Shown one piece after another: positions 41,984 through 50,285 of a stretch of DNA of 64,000 bases; the first letter of the stretch is position 1; each line of letters begins with the position of its first letter. Both the position numbers and the translations under genes were made by a program. This DNA is from VFMC01 sp040398525 (GTDB taxonomy: Bacteria; Actinomycetota; Acidimicrobiia; Acidimicrobiales; Ilumatobacteraceae), in contig JBBATY010000006.1 in NCBI GenBank assembly GCA_040398525.1, positions 62,001 through 126,000 on the forward strand. The letters run 5' to 3'. The notes below the pieces were generated by a model. That model was not told where the DNA came from. It saw only the letters and a list, made by a program, of their open reading frames with translations, and made no database searches.

Positions 41984-43012
41984 TCAGTCCGCCTGCAGCG
42001 AGGCGCCCACGAGCGCGGCGAGCTCGGCCATGCGGTGCACGTAGCCGGTCTCGTTGTCGTACCAGACGAGCACCTTCACCATCCGGCCGTCGATCACCAT
42101 CGTCGAGGGCCCGTCGACGATGCCCGAGCGTGGGTCGTTCACGAAGTCGGCCGACACGAGCGGCCGGTCCTCGAAGCCGAGGATGCCGTGCAGCTCGCCG
42201 TCGGCCGCTGTGCGCAGCAGGCCGTTCACCTCGTCGACGGTGACGTCGCGGTCCATCGTGAACACGCAGTCGGTGAGCGAGGCGTTCAGCAGCGGCACGC
42301 GCACGGCGATGCCGTTCAGTCGGCCGGCCAGCTCCGGATAGATGAGCGTGATCGCCGTGGCCGACCCGGTGGAGGTGGGGATCAGCGAGTTGAGTGCCGA
42401 GCGGGCGCGGCGCAGGTCCTTGTGCGGCTTGTCGACGATGACCTGGGTGTTGGTGACATCGTGGATGGTGGTGATCGCGCCGCGCTCGATGCCGATCTGC
42501 TCGTGGAGCACCTTCACCACCGGGGCGAGGCAGTTGGTGGTGCACGACGCTGCGGTGACGACGTGGTGGGTGGCAGGGTCGTAGAGGTGGTCGTTGCAGC
42601 CCATCACCACGTTCAGCACGCCGGGGCTCTTCACCGGGCAGGCCACCACCACCTTGCGCACGCCGTGGTCGAAGTGGGGGGCGATCGCCTCGGCGGTCTT
42701 CCACTTCCCGGTGGCCTCGATGACGAGGTCGACGCCGGCCGCGTCCCAGCGGATGTCGCCCGGTGCGGCCACCTGGCTGAAGCCGACGGGGCGGCCGTCG
42801 ATCAGCAGCCGGTCGTCGTCGTGGGCGACGCTGCCGGGGTAGCGGCCGTGGACGGTGTCGAACTCGAGCAGGTGGGCGGCGGCGGCGAGGTCGCCAGCGG
42901 TCTCGTTGACGTGGACCAGCTCGAGGCCGGGATGGTGCCGCAGGGCGCGCACCACGAGGCGACCCATGCGGCCGAAGCCGTTGATGCCGATGCGGATGGT
43001 TGTCGCGGTCAT
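41984..43012 (-). CDS. Glyceraldehyde-3-phosphate dehydrogenase of the arsenate-export pathway
   Basis: The 342-residue enzyme has the NAD motif INGFGRMGR, the catalytic Cys in ASCTTNCLAP, and the conserved NDPRSGIVD and WYDNETGY blocks. In arsJ operons such a GAPDH uses arsenate in place of phosphate to make 1-arseno-3-phosphoglycerate. The ATG at 43010-43012 overlaps the ArsR-ArsC stop (ATGA) and arsJ follows within a base, so the pathway link is strong. Confidence 0.94.
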   Translation of the reverse strand: MTATTIRIGINGFGRMGRLVVRALRHHPGLELVHVNETAGDLAAAAHLLEFDTVHGRYPGSVAHDDDRLLIDGRPVGFSQVAAPGDIRWDAAGVDLVIEATGKWKTAEAIAPHFDHGVRKVVVACPVKSPGVLNVVMGCNDHLYDPATHHVVTAASCTTNCLAPVVKVLHEQIGIERGAITTIHDVTNTQVIVDKPHKDLRRARSALNSLIPTSTGSATAITLIYPELAGRLNGIAVRVPLLNASLTDCVFTMDRDVTVDEVNGLLRTAADGELHGILGFEDRPLVSADFVNDPRSGIVDGPSTMVIDGRMVKVLVWYDNETGYVHRMAELAALVGASLQAD

Positions 43013-43698
43013 GGACGGGTCCCTTCGTCGGGGAGGAGGCGGGTGATGCGGGCGTCGAGCTCGGCCACCACGGCGTCGAAGGCGGCGGCGGTGCCGTTGG
43101 CGACCGGGTCGGGGATCGACCAGTGCCACCAGTGCGGCGCCGGCTCGAGCTCTTCGTGCACCAGGTCGCACACGGTGACGACCTGGGCGCTACGCGGGAT
43201 GCGGCCGACGAGGGTGGGCGCGGCGCCGTCGAGGTCGAGCCCGGCGCGCCTGGCCGCGGCGACCGCGCTGCGGTGGACTCGTTCGGCAGGGCGGGTGCCG
43301 GCCGATGTGGCCGGTCGCCCGGTGCGGGCCGCCCACAGTGCGGCGGCGAGCTGCGAGCGGGCGGAGTTGTGCGTGCAGAGGAACACCATCGGGCCGCGTG
43401 GCCGGGCGTGAGGCAGGCGCAGGTCGGTGAGGCTCCGTCGCTGCAGCGCGACGTAGCGACGGCGGCCGTCCCCCGACGAGGGCGTGCGTTCGATCAGACC
43501 GACGTCGCTCAGCACGTCGAGGTGGTGGGCGAGCAGGTTGGTGCCAATGCCCAGCCGCTGGGCGAGCTCGCCGGGTGAGCGGTCGCTGGCGACGAGGTCG
43601 TCGACGATCGCGAGGCGGATCGGGTCGCCGAGCGCCGCGTGGCGCGCGGCGCGCAACCCGAGGTCACTGCTGCAATCACTCAACACATGTTGAGTCAA
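43009..43698 (-). CDS. ArsR-ArsC fusion: arsenic repressor joined to LMW-PTP-fold arsenate reductase-like domain
   Basis: Residues about 10-95 form an ArsR winged helix (LGDPIRLAIVDDLV, LLAHHLDVLSDVGLIERT) and residues about 102-229 a low-molecular-weight phosphatase-type domain with the CTHNSARS P-loop. The fusion may act as a sensor, or reduce arsenate; a resolving Cys further along (VTVCDL) is present. The start is a TTG at 43696-43698 or a GTG at 43684-43686, both inside the palindromic operator, which could mean a leaderless transcript. It leads the GAPDH-ArsJ operon. Confidence 0.9.
   Translation of the reverse strand: MTQHVLSDCSSDLGLRAARHAALGDPIRLAIVDDLVASDRSPGELAQRLGIGTNLLAHHLDVLSDVGLIERTPSSGDGRRRYVALQRRSLTDLRLPHARPRGPMVFLCTHNSARSQLAAALWAARTGRPATSAGTRPAERVHRSAVAAARRAGLDLDGAAPTLVGRIPRSAQVVTVCDLVHEELEPAPHWWHWSIPDPVANGTAAAFDAVVAELDARITRLLPDEGTRP
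43678..43695. promoter_or_regulatory. Perfect 18-base palindromic operator at the ArsR-ArsC start
   Basis: ACTCAACA-CA-TGTTGAGT is a perfect inverted repeat overlapping the start codons of the fusion gene. It is the likely autoregulatory binding site. It differs in sequence from the arsI-arsR operator, so the two operons may have separate repressors. Confidence 0.7.
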
Positions 43699-43850
43699 TC
43701 ACAGCGACGTGAACTCGACTTCACCCCAGGTTGAACCGGAGGTGAACTCCGGCGCGGTGAGCGGTGAGGTCGCAGCGAGCGCTCACCGCTCACCACCCGG
43801 CACACGGGGTCGGTGGAGCGGGTGGATGGTTCGGGCACACTGGGGAGGTG

Positions 43851-44078
43851 ATGGCGGAGGGCACCGGCGCATTCCTGGGCGAGAACCTGATCGTCTGGTT
43901 GCTCCTGGCGCTCGGCGGCGCACTGTTCGTCGGCAACGTGATGGCTCTCGCCCGCCCGCCCCAGGTGAAGCGCGACGACAACGACCTCGACCAGGCACCC
44001 CGGGGCCGCAGCATCGCCATGGCGGGCCTCGGGCTGGTTGTGGCGCTCGTGGCGCTCGGTGCACTGCTTCGCGGCTGA
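43851..44078 (+). CDS. Small two-helix membrane protein
   Basis: The 75-residue product has transmembrane segments at about 10-32 (NLIVWLLLALGGALFVGNVMAL) and 54-74 (IAMAGLGLVVALVALGALL), separated by a charged loop (PPQVKRDDNDLDQAPRGR). The ATG at 43851 has a GGGGAGG site. Function unknown; it stands alone between the arsenic island and the response regulator. Confidence 0.65.
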   Translation: MAEGTGAFLGENLIVWLLLALGGALFVGNVMALARPPQVKRDDNDLDQAPRGRSIAMAGLGLVVALVALGALLRG

Positions 44079-44258
44079 CGTCAGGGCGATCACTGCCGGC
44101 CACGCGCCGGGGTGGTGCACTGACGTACATGTGTGTGCCGATCGACCGGTGAGCACCGAAGGGCGCGACACTCTTCGTGGTCGATGTGCCACGCACACCG
44201 TCCGTGTCGACCAGCTCAGCAGCGAACCCGATTCGGTTTCGGAAAGGGTGGTGGGATC

Positions 44259-44993
44259 GTGACCAAGACGACCAAGGGCAGTGCCGCAGCCGGCGACGAC
44301 GAGCACGTCACGACGCCGAGCGCCCCGACGGCTGGAGAGCCCGACCATCAGGTCGTGTCGGTCTTCGTGGTCGACGACCATCCGGTGCTGCGCGAGGGCC
44401 TGCGCGATGTGCTCGAACGGACCGGCCGGATCCAGGTGGTGGGTGAAGCCGGCAGCGTGGAGGATGCGATCACCCGACTGCGCATCGTCCGGCCGCAGGT
44501 GGTGATGCTCGACCTGCGTCTCACCGACGGCACAGGCATCGAACTGTGCACCCACATCCGCTCCACCTATGCCGACATGGGTGTGTTGGTGCTCACCGCG
44601 TCGTCCACCGACGACATGCTGTTTGCGGCGATCGAAGCCGGCACGAACGGGTTCCTGTTGAAGAGCTCGCGCATCGACGCGATCGCTGATGCGATCCACG
44701 CGATCGCCGAGGGTGGATCGGTGATCGATCCGGCGCTCGCCGGCAGGGTGATGCGCAAGCTGCGTGAGCCGACGATCACGGTGGACGATCACCTCCAGAT
44801 GCTCAGCCCGAGCGAGCGCGAGGTGCTCTCGCACCTGGCGGCCGGTCGGTCGAACCGCGAGATCGCCGCCCGGGTGTGCCTGTCGGAGTCGGCGGTGAAG
44901 AAGCACGTCACCTCGCTGATGCGCAAGATCGAGGTGCAGAGCCGCACCGAGGCGGCGATCTTCGCCCTGCGCGTCGGGCTCGACGCGGGCTGA
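44259..44993 (+). CDS. NarL/FixJ-type response regulator
   Basis: A receiver domain (residues about 33-150) has acidic residues DD39-40, the phospho-acceptor Asp85 in MLDLRL and the conserved Lys in FLLKSS. A LuxR-type helix-turn-helix (about 175-235, LSPSEREVLSHLAAGRSNREIAARVCLSESAVKKHV) follows. The N-terminal 30 residues are disordered. No histidine kinase is adjacent, so it is an orphan here. The GTG start follows a GAAAGGG site. Confidence 0.92.
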   Translation: MTKTTKGSAAAGDDEHVTTPSAPTAGEPDHQVVSVFVVDDHPVLREGLRDVLERTGRIQVVGEAGSVEDAITRLRIVRPQVVMLDLRLTDGTGIELCTHIRSTYADMGVLVLTASSTDDMLFAAIEAGTNGFLLKSSRIDAIADAIHAIAEGGSVIDPALAGRVMRKLREPTITVDDHLQMLSPSEREVLSHLAAGRSNREIAARVCLSESAVKKHVTSLMRKIEVQSRTEAAIFALRVGLDAG

Positions 44994-45004
44994 CCGGCCG
45001 CGCA

Positions 45005-45029
45005 GGCATCACCCATCACGGGTGATGCC
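45005..45029 (+). terminator. Terminator after the response regulator gene
   Basis: GGCATCACCC (45005-45014) and GGGTGATGCC (45020-45029) form a perfect 10-base stem with an ATCAC loop, 11 bases after the stop codon. Confidence 0.8.
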
Positions 45030-45094
45030 CGAGCCGGTGTGAGCAGGTTCCATCGTGGCGTGGTCGGGCACGCACTCGGTGGCCTTGTCGGCGC

Positions 45095-46813
45095 ATGTCG
45101 GAGGTCGGGCAGGTGAAGGTGCCTGCGCGGCCGCCGGTGGCTGGAGCATTGGCACCGGCGCGAGCCCGCCTGGGTGCCGAGGTGGTGGCCGGTGTGGTGC
45201 TGGCGGCGCTGTGCCTGCCGTTGAACCTGGGCTATGCCGAGGCGGCAGGGTTGCCGGCCGAGGTGGGCATCTACGCCACCTTGCTGCCGCTCGTCGCGTA
45301 CGCAGTGCTCGCGGGCTCGCGCCACCTCGTGGTGGGGCCGGATGCGACGATCGCCGCGTTCATGGCGGCGTCGTTCGGGCCGATCATCGTGTCGTCGGGG
45401 GTGGCGCCCACCGAGCTGGCGATCGGGTTGTCGTTGCTCGTCGGGTTGGTGCTGCTGCTGGCGTGGCTGTTCCAGGCGGGATCGATCGTGCGCTTCCTGT
45501 CGAAGGCCGTGCTGGTGGGGTTCATCGCCGGTCTGGCGATCGAGGTGCTCACCTCGCAGGTTCGCAAGATCATGAACGTGAAGGTCGAGGCCGACACCTG
45601 GCCGGGCGAGGTGTGGGCGCTCGTCACGGCGGTGCCCGATGCGTCGTGGGCCAGCGTGGCGGTGGGGGTGGGCACGATCGTGCTGTTGCGGGTGGTGAAG
45701 CGCATCTCGCCGCGCCTGCCCGCCGCGCTCATCGCCCTCACGATCGTCGCGGTGCTGGTGGCACTGCTCGAGCCGGACGGTGTGGCGTTGCTCGGCGAGG
45801 TGCCCTCGGGCCTGCCGAGCCTGACGTTCCCCACGTTCGGGCTGTCGGTGTGGCTCGACCTGCTGCCGATCGCCGTGGCCATCGCGGCGCTCACCATCGC
45901 CGAGGGTGTGCTGTTGGCCAAGAGCGCCGCCCGGGCGAGCCAGGAGACCTTCGTGCCCAACCCCGAGCTCTTCGCGCTCGGCGCATCGAACGTGGCCGGG
46001 TCGTTGACGGGTGCCATGCCGATGGGGGCCAGCGCGTCGCGCACGGCGGCCCTGCAGGGTGTGGGCACGGTCAGCCAGGTGCCGGCGCTGGTGGCTGCGG
46101 TGGTCGTGGTGGTGGTGGTGCTGTTCTTCACCGACGCCGTCGCCGAGCTTCCGTCGGCGGCGCTGGCCGGCCTGGTGGCCAACGCCGTCGTGTCGACCAT
46201 CGAGGTGGATGCGCTGCGCGAGTTCGCCCGGGTGCGCCGCAGCGAGCTGGCGATCGCTCTCGGCTGTGCAGCGGGCGTGCTGCTGCTCGGCCCCCTCGGC
46301 GGGATCGTCATCGCCGTGCTGGCCTCGGCGGTCGACGTCGTCCGCCGGGCCGCCGACGCGCCGTGGGCGCACGTCGAACTGGCGGGCGACGAGGTGACGG
46401 GTCGGTTCGCTGCGTCGCCCGAGGATGCGGGCGACAACGACGACGGACGTGTCGGCGACGAGCTCGCCGCCACGGCGGGCATCCGTGTGGTGCGGCCGGG
46501 GACATCGCTGTTCTTCGCCAACGCCGAGGAGTTGGCGCACGTGCTGACGGCGGGTGCCACCGATCCGTCGGTGGAGTGGGTGGTGCTCAACCTCGAGCGG
46601 GTGGCCGATATCGACCCCACGGCTGCCGAGGCCCTGCGCGAGGGAGCCGAGGAGGTGCGCCGCGCCGGGAAGGTGCTGGCGATCACCCGCCTGGGCCGGC
46701 ACGTCAGCGATCTGCTCGAGCGCTACGAGATGTACGACGTGGTCGATCCGGCGTACGTGTTCGCCTCGAACCGTGCCGCCGCCCGCGCCTTCGCCGCCCG
46801 CCACCCCCGCTGA
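45095..46813 (+). CDS. SulP-family anion transporter with STAS domain
   Basis: The 572-residue protein has the SulP signature near the start (LCLPLNLGYAEAAGLPAEVGIYATLLP), roughly 12-14 transmembrane segments up to residue about 420, and a C-terminal STAS domain (about 470-570, VVLNLERVADIDPTAAEAL). SulP proteins carry sulfate, bicarbonate or other anions; the substrate is not predictable. It lies 77 bases upstream of the heliorhodopsin gene on the same strand with no terminator visible between. Confidence 0.92.
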   Translation: MSEVGQVKVPARPPVAGALAPARARLGAEVVAGVVLAALCLPLNLGYAEAAGLPAEVGIYATLLPLVAYAVLAGSRHLVVGPDATIAAFMAASFGPIIVSSGVAPTELAIGLSLLVGLVLLLAWLFQAGSIVRFLSKAVLVGFIAGLAIEVLTSQVRKIMNVKVEADTWPGEVWALVTAVPDASWASVAVGVGTIVLLRVVKRISPRLPAALIALTIVAVLVALLEPDGVALLGEVPSGLPSLTFPTFGLSVWLDLLPIAVAIAALTIAEGVLLAKSAARASQETFVPNPELFALGASNVAGSLTGAMPMGASASRTAALQGVGTVSQVPALVAAVVVVVVVLFFTDAVAELPSAALAGLVANAVVSTIEVDALREFARVRRSELAIALGCAAGVLLLGPLGGIVIAVLASAVDVVRRAADAPWAHVELAGDEVTGRFAASPEDAGDNDDGRVGDELAATAGIRVVRPGTSLFFANAEELAHVLTAGATDPSVEWVVLNLERVADIDPTAAEALREGAEEVRRAGKVLAITRLGRHVSDLLERYEMYDVVDPAYVFASNRAAARAFAARHPR

Positions 46814-46889
46814 GGCTCGCTGCCATCCTCACCTCTCACCGCACGGGGTGGGAGACTGCGCGCCGAGCCCGGGCAACGGAGGGATCGTC

Positions 46890-47687
46890 ATGAGCGAGCA
46901 GGCAGGCACCACGGACACGGCGACGACGGTCGCCACGGGAGTGACCCCCGAACGGTTGGCGGGACTGCGCCGCTGGAACCTCGGCCTGACGGCCCTGCAC
47001 GCCGTGCAGGCGGTGCTGATCGCGGCGATGGCCGGCAGCTTCGCGATCACGATCACCTCGACGTTCCCCGAGGGCCCGCCAGGCACGCGGCTCAGCAGCC
47101 CGGAGGGCTTGTTCGACCTGCGCATCGGATTCGCCGTGGCGGTGTTCCTCGCCCTGGCCGCGCTCGACCACCTGCTGACCGCCACGGTGTTGCGCAGCAC
47201 CTACGAGGCCGACCTGCGCCGGGGCATCAACCGCTTCCGCTGGATCGAGTACTCGTTCAGCGCCACGCTGATGGTGATCCTGATCGCGTCGTACAGCGGG
47301 ATCACCGACATCACCGGTGTGATCGCGATCGCCGGCGCCAACGTGGGCATGATCCTGTTCGGCTGGCTGCAGGAGCGGATGAACCCGCCGGGCCGGGCCA
47401 CCACGACGATGATGCCCTTCTGGTTCGGCACGCTTGTCGGCCTGGCCCCGTGGCTGGCGTTGTTGGCCAACATCCTGGGCAGCGAGACGGTGCCCGGCTT
47501 CGTCTACGGCATCGTCGTCGCCCAGGCGATCTTCTTCTTCAGCTTCGGCCTGAACCAGTGGTTGCAGTACCGGGGCGTGGGGCGCTGGCGCGATTACGCG
47601 TACGGCGAGAAGGTGTACCTGGTGCTCAGCCTGGCGGCCAAGAGCGTGCTGGCCTGGCAGATCTACGGCGGGTCGCTGGCCAACTGA
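46890..47687 (+). CDS. Heliorhodopsin
   Basis: Heliorhodopsins are retinal-binding, seven-helix photoreceptors with inverted membrane orientation. The 265-residue protein has the family hallmarks: RRWNLGLTALHAVQ with His37 in helix A, a second conserved His93, the counterion Glu120 in FRWIEYSFSATLM, MILFGWLQE, LNQWLQYR-GVGRWRDY, and the retinal-binding Lys251 in LSLAAKSVLAWQ. The ATG at 46890 follows AACGGAGGG. Its function is unresolved in general; here it follows a SulP transporter. Type 1 rhodopsins lack the RWIEYS and RWRDY motifs. Confidence 0.95.
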   Translation: MSEQAGTTDTATTVATGVTPERLAGLRRWNLGLTALHAVQAVLIAAMAGSFAITITSTFPEGPPGTRLSSPEGLFDLRIGFAVAVFLALAALDHLLTATVLRSTYEADLRRGINRFRWIEYSFSATLMVILIASYSGITDITGVIAIAGANVGMILFGWLQERMNPPGRATTTMMPFWFGTLVGLAPWLALLANILGSETVPGFVYGIVVAQAIFFFSFGLNQWLQYRGVGRWRDYAYGEKVYLVLSLAAKSVLAWQIYGGSLAN

Positions 47688-47786
47688 GTGGTCGGCTTGC
47701 GGCGTGAGTGACTGGACTTTCGCCGTACACACGTGTTGAGTGGGCGACGTGGCCGTGCAGGCCGCAGATCCGGAGGTGGAGCGGTG

Positions 47787-48305
47787 ATGGCCGGCTCATC
47801 GGACGACAACTCGAAGGCGCCCGACACCTGGGACATGCGCGACCGGTTGGTGAACGCGATCATCGAGTACGGCTTCGACAACCCGTCGACGCAGTTCTAC
47901 CGCGAGTACATCGTGCGCTGCCTGGTGGCCGAGGGCCACGCCGACCAGGCGATGACCGTGTTGAGCGAGACCCGGGCGGGTCGTCTGGCCACGCTGTCGC
48001 AGCTGGCCCCGGGCCGCTACCACCTCGACGCCTGCCTGGCGACGGTGGGCCGCGTCGAGCGCGACCCCGCCAGCAAGGTGGCCCACTTCGAAGCCGTGGT
48101 GGCGGTGTCGAACGGGGTGCTCGGGCCCACGGCTCGCGACTCGCTCGAGTTCCGGCTGCGGCTCGCCCAGGCACTGGTGGAGGACGGCCAGATCGACCGT
48201 GCGGTGGCGGTGGCCGAGTGCCTGCTCGACGATGCGCGGCTGGTGCTGGCACCGTTCGACCCGTTGCTCGGCGAGATCGAGGACGTCTTCGACGCCGACG
48301 AGTGA
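47787..48305 (+). CDS. Helical, TPR-like conserved hypothetical protein
   Basis: The 172-residue protein is soluble and alpha-helical, with repeated helix pairs (VRCLVAEGHADQAMTVLSE; LRLAQALVEDGQIDRAVAVAE) that resemble TPR units. The ATG at 47787 follows a GGAGGTGGAG site. No enzyme motif is visible. It lies between heliorhodopsin and a TM2 protein. Confidence 0.65.
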   Translation: MAGSSDDNSKAPDTWDMRDRLVNAIIEYGFDNPSTQFYREYIVRCLVAEGHADQAMTVLSETRAGRLATLSQLAPGRYHLDACLATVGRVERDPASKVAHFEAVVAVSNGVLGPTARDSLEFRLRLAQALVEDGQIDRAVAVAECLLDDARLVLAPFDPLLGEIEDVFDADE

Positions 48306-48353
48306 CGCGCAGGTGCATGTCGGCACCGGCGAGCCCCGGTCTACCCTGCTGCC

Positions 48354-48770
48354 ATGAGTGACACCGGCTCGTCGCCCTTCCCGCCTCCTCAGCCGCCCCC
48401 GGGTGCGAGCTCGCCCGGTGGTAGTCCGCCGCCCGGCTTCGGCGCCGGCCCGGGTGCGGCACCGCCGCGCTACTGCAGCACGTGCGGCACGTTGCTGGGC
48501 GTGGGTGCGGTGCGCTGCTTCCGCTGTGGTGCCGCCGCGCCGGTGACGTTCCCGGGCCAGAAGTCGAAGCTGGTCGCCGGCCTGCTCGGCATCCTCGTGC
48601 CGTTCGGGGTGCACAGCTTCTACCTGGGCGACACCAAGAAGGGGGTCATCCAGTTGCTGGTCACGATCTTCACCTGTGGCCTCGCCAGCGTGTGGAGCTT
48701 CGTCGAGGGCATCTTGATCCTGATCGGCAACATCAACACCGACGCCGAGGGCCGTCCGCTCGGCGACTGA
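48354..48770 (+). CDS. TM2-domain membrane protein with zinc ribbon
   Basis: The 138-residue protein has a Pro/Gly-rich N-terminus, a four-Cys zinc ribbon (CSTCGTLLGVGAVRCFRCG) at about 42-60, and a TM2 domain of two helices linked by the GVHSFYLGDTKKGVIQLL motif. TM2 proteins are widespread and of unknown function. Confidence 0.88.
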   Translation: MSDTGSSPFPPPQPPPGASSPGGSPPPGFGAGPGAAPPRYCSTCGTLLGVGAVRCFRCGAAAPVTFPGQKSKLVAGLLGILVPFGVHSFYLGDTKKGVIQLLVTIFTCGLASVWSFVEGILILIGNINTDAEGRPLGD

Positions 48771-48818
48771 CGAGCGTCGTGTCAGCGGCGTGCGGCGGCG
48801 ATGACGGGCGGGTGTGCG

Positions 48819-50225
48819 TCAGTTGAACGAGCCGTGGGCGTACACCACGGATTCGCGGTCGCGCAGGCGCTCGACCGCGGCGGCGAGGCGGCCGACGTTG
48901 GCCACGTAGCGCTCGGCGTGGCTGTCGTCGTGGGCGACGTTCAGCGTCCACGATTCGCTCTTGCCCCACGGTGGCAGGAACACGCCGCCGTTGTGCTGCA
49001 TCAAGAAGTGCAGGTGGCTCACCGCGGTGCTGATGCCGAGGAACTCGCGGTAGGTGGTGGCCGGCTGGTCGTGGAACACCACCGAGCCCTTGAAGCCGAA
49101 CACGTTGCCGTACGACGGCTGGCCGTGGTCGGCCAGCACCTGGCGCGATGCGTCGAGCATCTGGGTGCCGAGCGCGGTGGCCCGGTCGTACACCTCGGGG
49201 GTGAGCACCTCGGTGAGCACGGCGCGGGCGACGGCCATGGTGAGCGGGTTGCCGTTGAAGGTGCCGATCTGGTCGTAGACGCCGGAGGTGATGGCGTCCA
49301 TCACCTCGGCGGTGCCGCCGATCGCGCCGCAGGGGATGCCGCCACCGAGCGCCTTGGCGAGGCACACCATGTCGGGTTGCGCACCGAACAGGCGGGTCGC
49401 GCCACCCCAGTCGACCACGAGCCCGGTCTTCACCTCGTCGAAGGCCACCAGGCCGCCGTGGCGATGGACGAGGTCGATCATCCCGGCCAGGTAGCCGGGC
49501 TGGGGCGCGATGATGCCGGCGTTCATCATCATCGGCTCGATGATCATTCCGGCCACCTGGCCGGCGTGGGCGTCGAGCACCCGCTCGAGCGCGGCGAGGT
49601 CGTTGAAGGGCACCAGGCGCACGAGGTCGGCCATCACCTGCGGGATGCCCGCGCCCGGTTGGCGGTTGGGCTCGTCGGCGGGGCCGAGCTGGTCGAGGCT
49701 GCGGAACGGCGACACCATCACGGCGTCGTGGTGGCCGTGGTACGAGCCCTCGATCTTCAGGATCAGGTCGCGCCCGGTGATGGCGCGCATCAGGTGGATG
49801 GCGTCCATCGTCGATTCGCTGCCGGAGTTGGTGAAGCGCCACATCGGCAAGCCGAAGCGCTTGCGCAACTCGTCGGCCACGACGATGGCGTCCTCACCGG
49901 GCTGGGCGAAGTGGGTGCCGAGGCCGAGCCGTTCGGTGGCGGCGCGCACCACGGCCGGGTTGGCGTGGCCGACGACATTCACTCCGTAGCCGGCGTGCAT
50001 GTCGACGTACTCGTGGCCGTCGACGTCCCACACCAGACCACCCTTGCCGTGGCTCACCCACACGGGCAGTGGCTTCGAGCTCTGCCAGCTGGAGGTGACG
50101 CCGCCGGGCAGCAGGTGCTCGGCGCGGGCGCCCATCTCGGCCGAGCGCGGCATGCGCGCCTGGAAGATCGCCTCCTGCTCGGCGATCAGGTCGTCGACAG
50201 TGGTGGTGGAGTGGCCGGTCGACAT
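48819..50225 (-). CDS. Class III aminotransferase, glutamate-1-semialdehyde-aminomutase-like
   Basis: The 468-residue PLP enzyme has LLPGGVTSSWQ near the start, the phosphate loop NSGSESTMDAIHLMR, the FDEVKTGL acid, and the PLP-lysine in CLAKALGGG. It resembles HemL but has an N-terminal extension and stands apart from other haem genes, so a different amino substrate is likely. Neighbouring genes give no pathway. The ATG at 50225 is well placed before the conserved sequence. Confidence 0.88.
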   Translation of the reverse strand: MSTGHSTTTVDDLIAEQEAIFQARMPRSAEMGARAEHLLPGGVTSSWQSSKPLPVWVSHGKGGLVWDVDGHEYVDMHAGYGVNVVGHANPAVVRAATERLGLGTHFAQPGEDAIVVADELRKRFGLPMWRFTNSGSESTMDAIHLMRAITGRDLILKIEGSYHGHHDAVMVSPFRSLDQLGPADEPNRQPGAGIPQVMADLVRLVPFNDLAALERVLDAHAGQVAGMIIEPMMMNAGIIAPQPGYLAGMIDLVHRHGGLVAFDEVKTGLVVDWGGATRLFGAQPDMVCLAKALGGGIPCGAIGGTAEVMDAITSGVYDQIGTFNGNPLTMAVARAVLTEVLTPEVYDRATALGTQMLDASRQVLADHGQPSYGNVFGFKGSVVFHDQPATTYREFLGISTAVSHLHFLMQHNGGVFLPPWGKSESWTLNVAHDDSHAERYVANVGRLAAAVERLRDRESVVYAHGSFN

Positions 50226-50249
50226 GCACCCGAGACTAGGCGAGCCGGG

Positions 50250-50269
50250 CTGGCCGCCGCTCCGGCCAG
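50250..50269 (-). terminator. Hairpin after the phosphatase gene
   Basis: CTGGCCG (50250-50256) and CGGCCAG (50263-50269) form a 7-base perfect stem with a 6-base loop in the gap after the leftward phosphatase gene and before the aminotransferase gene. Confidence 0.5.
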
Positions 50270-50285
50270 TGCGAGGCCAGGCCGG

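Noticed and set aside
43699..43850. Repeated GTGAAC/TTCACC words before the small membrane protein as a second ArsR or MerR operator
   Set aside because: The words do not form a consistent inverted repeat with normal promoter spacing; left unassigned.
46890..47687. Type 1 proton-pump rhodopsin
   Set aside because: Heliorhodopsin-specific RWIEYS and RWRDY motifs are present and the pump D-x-x motif pattern is absent.
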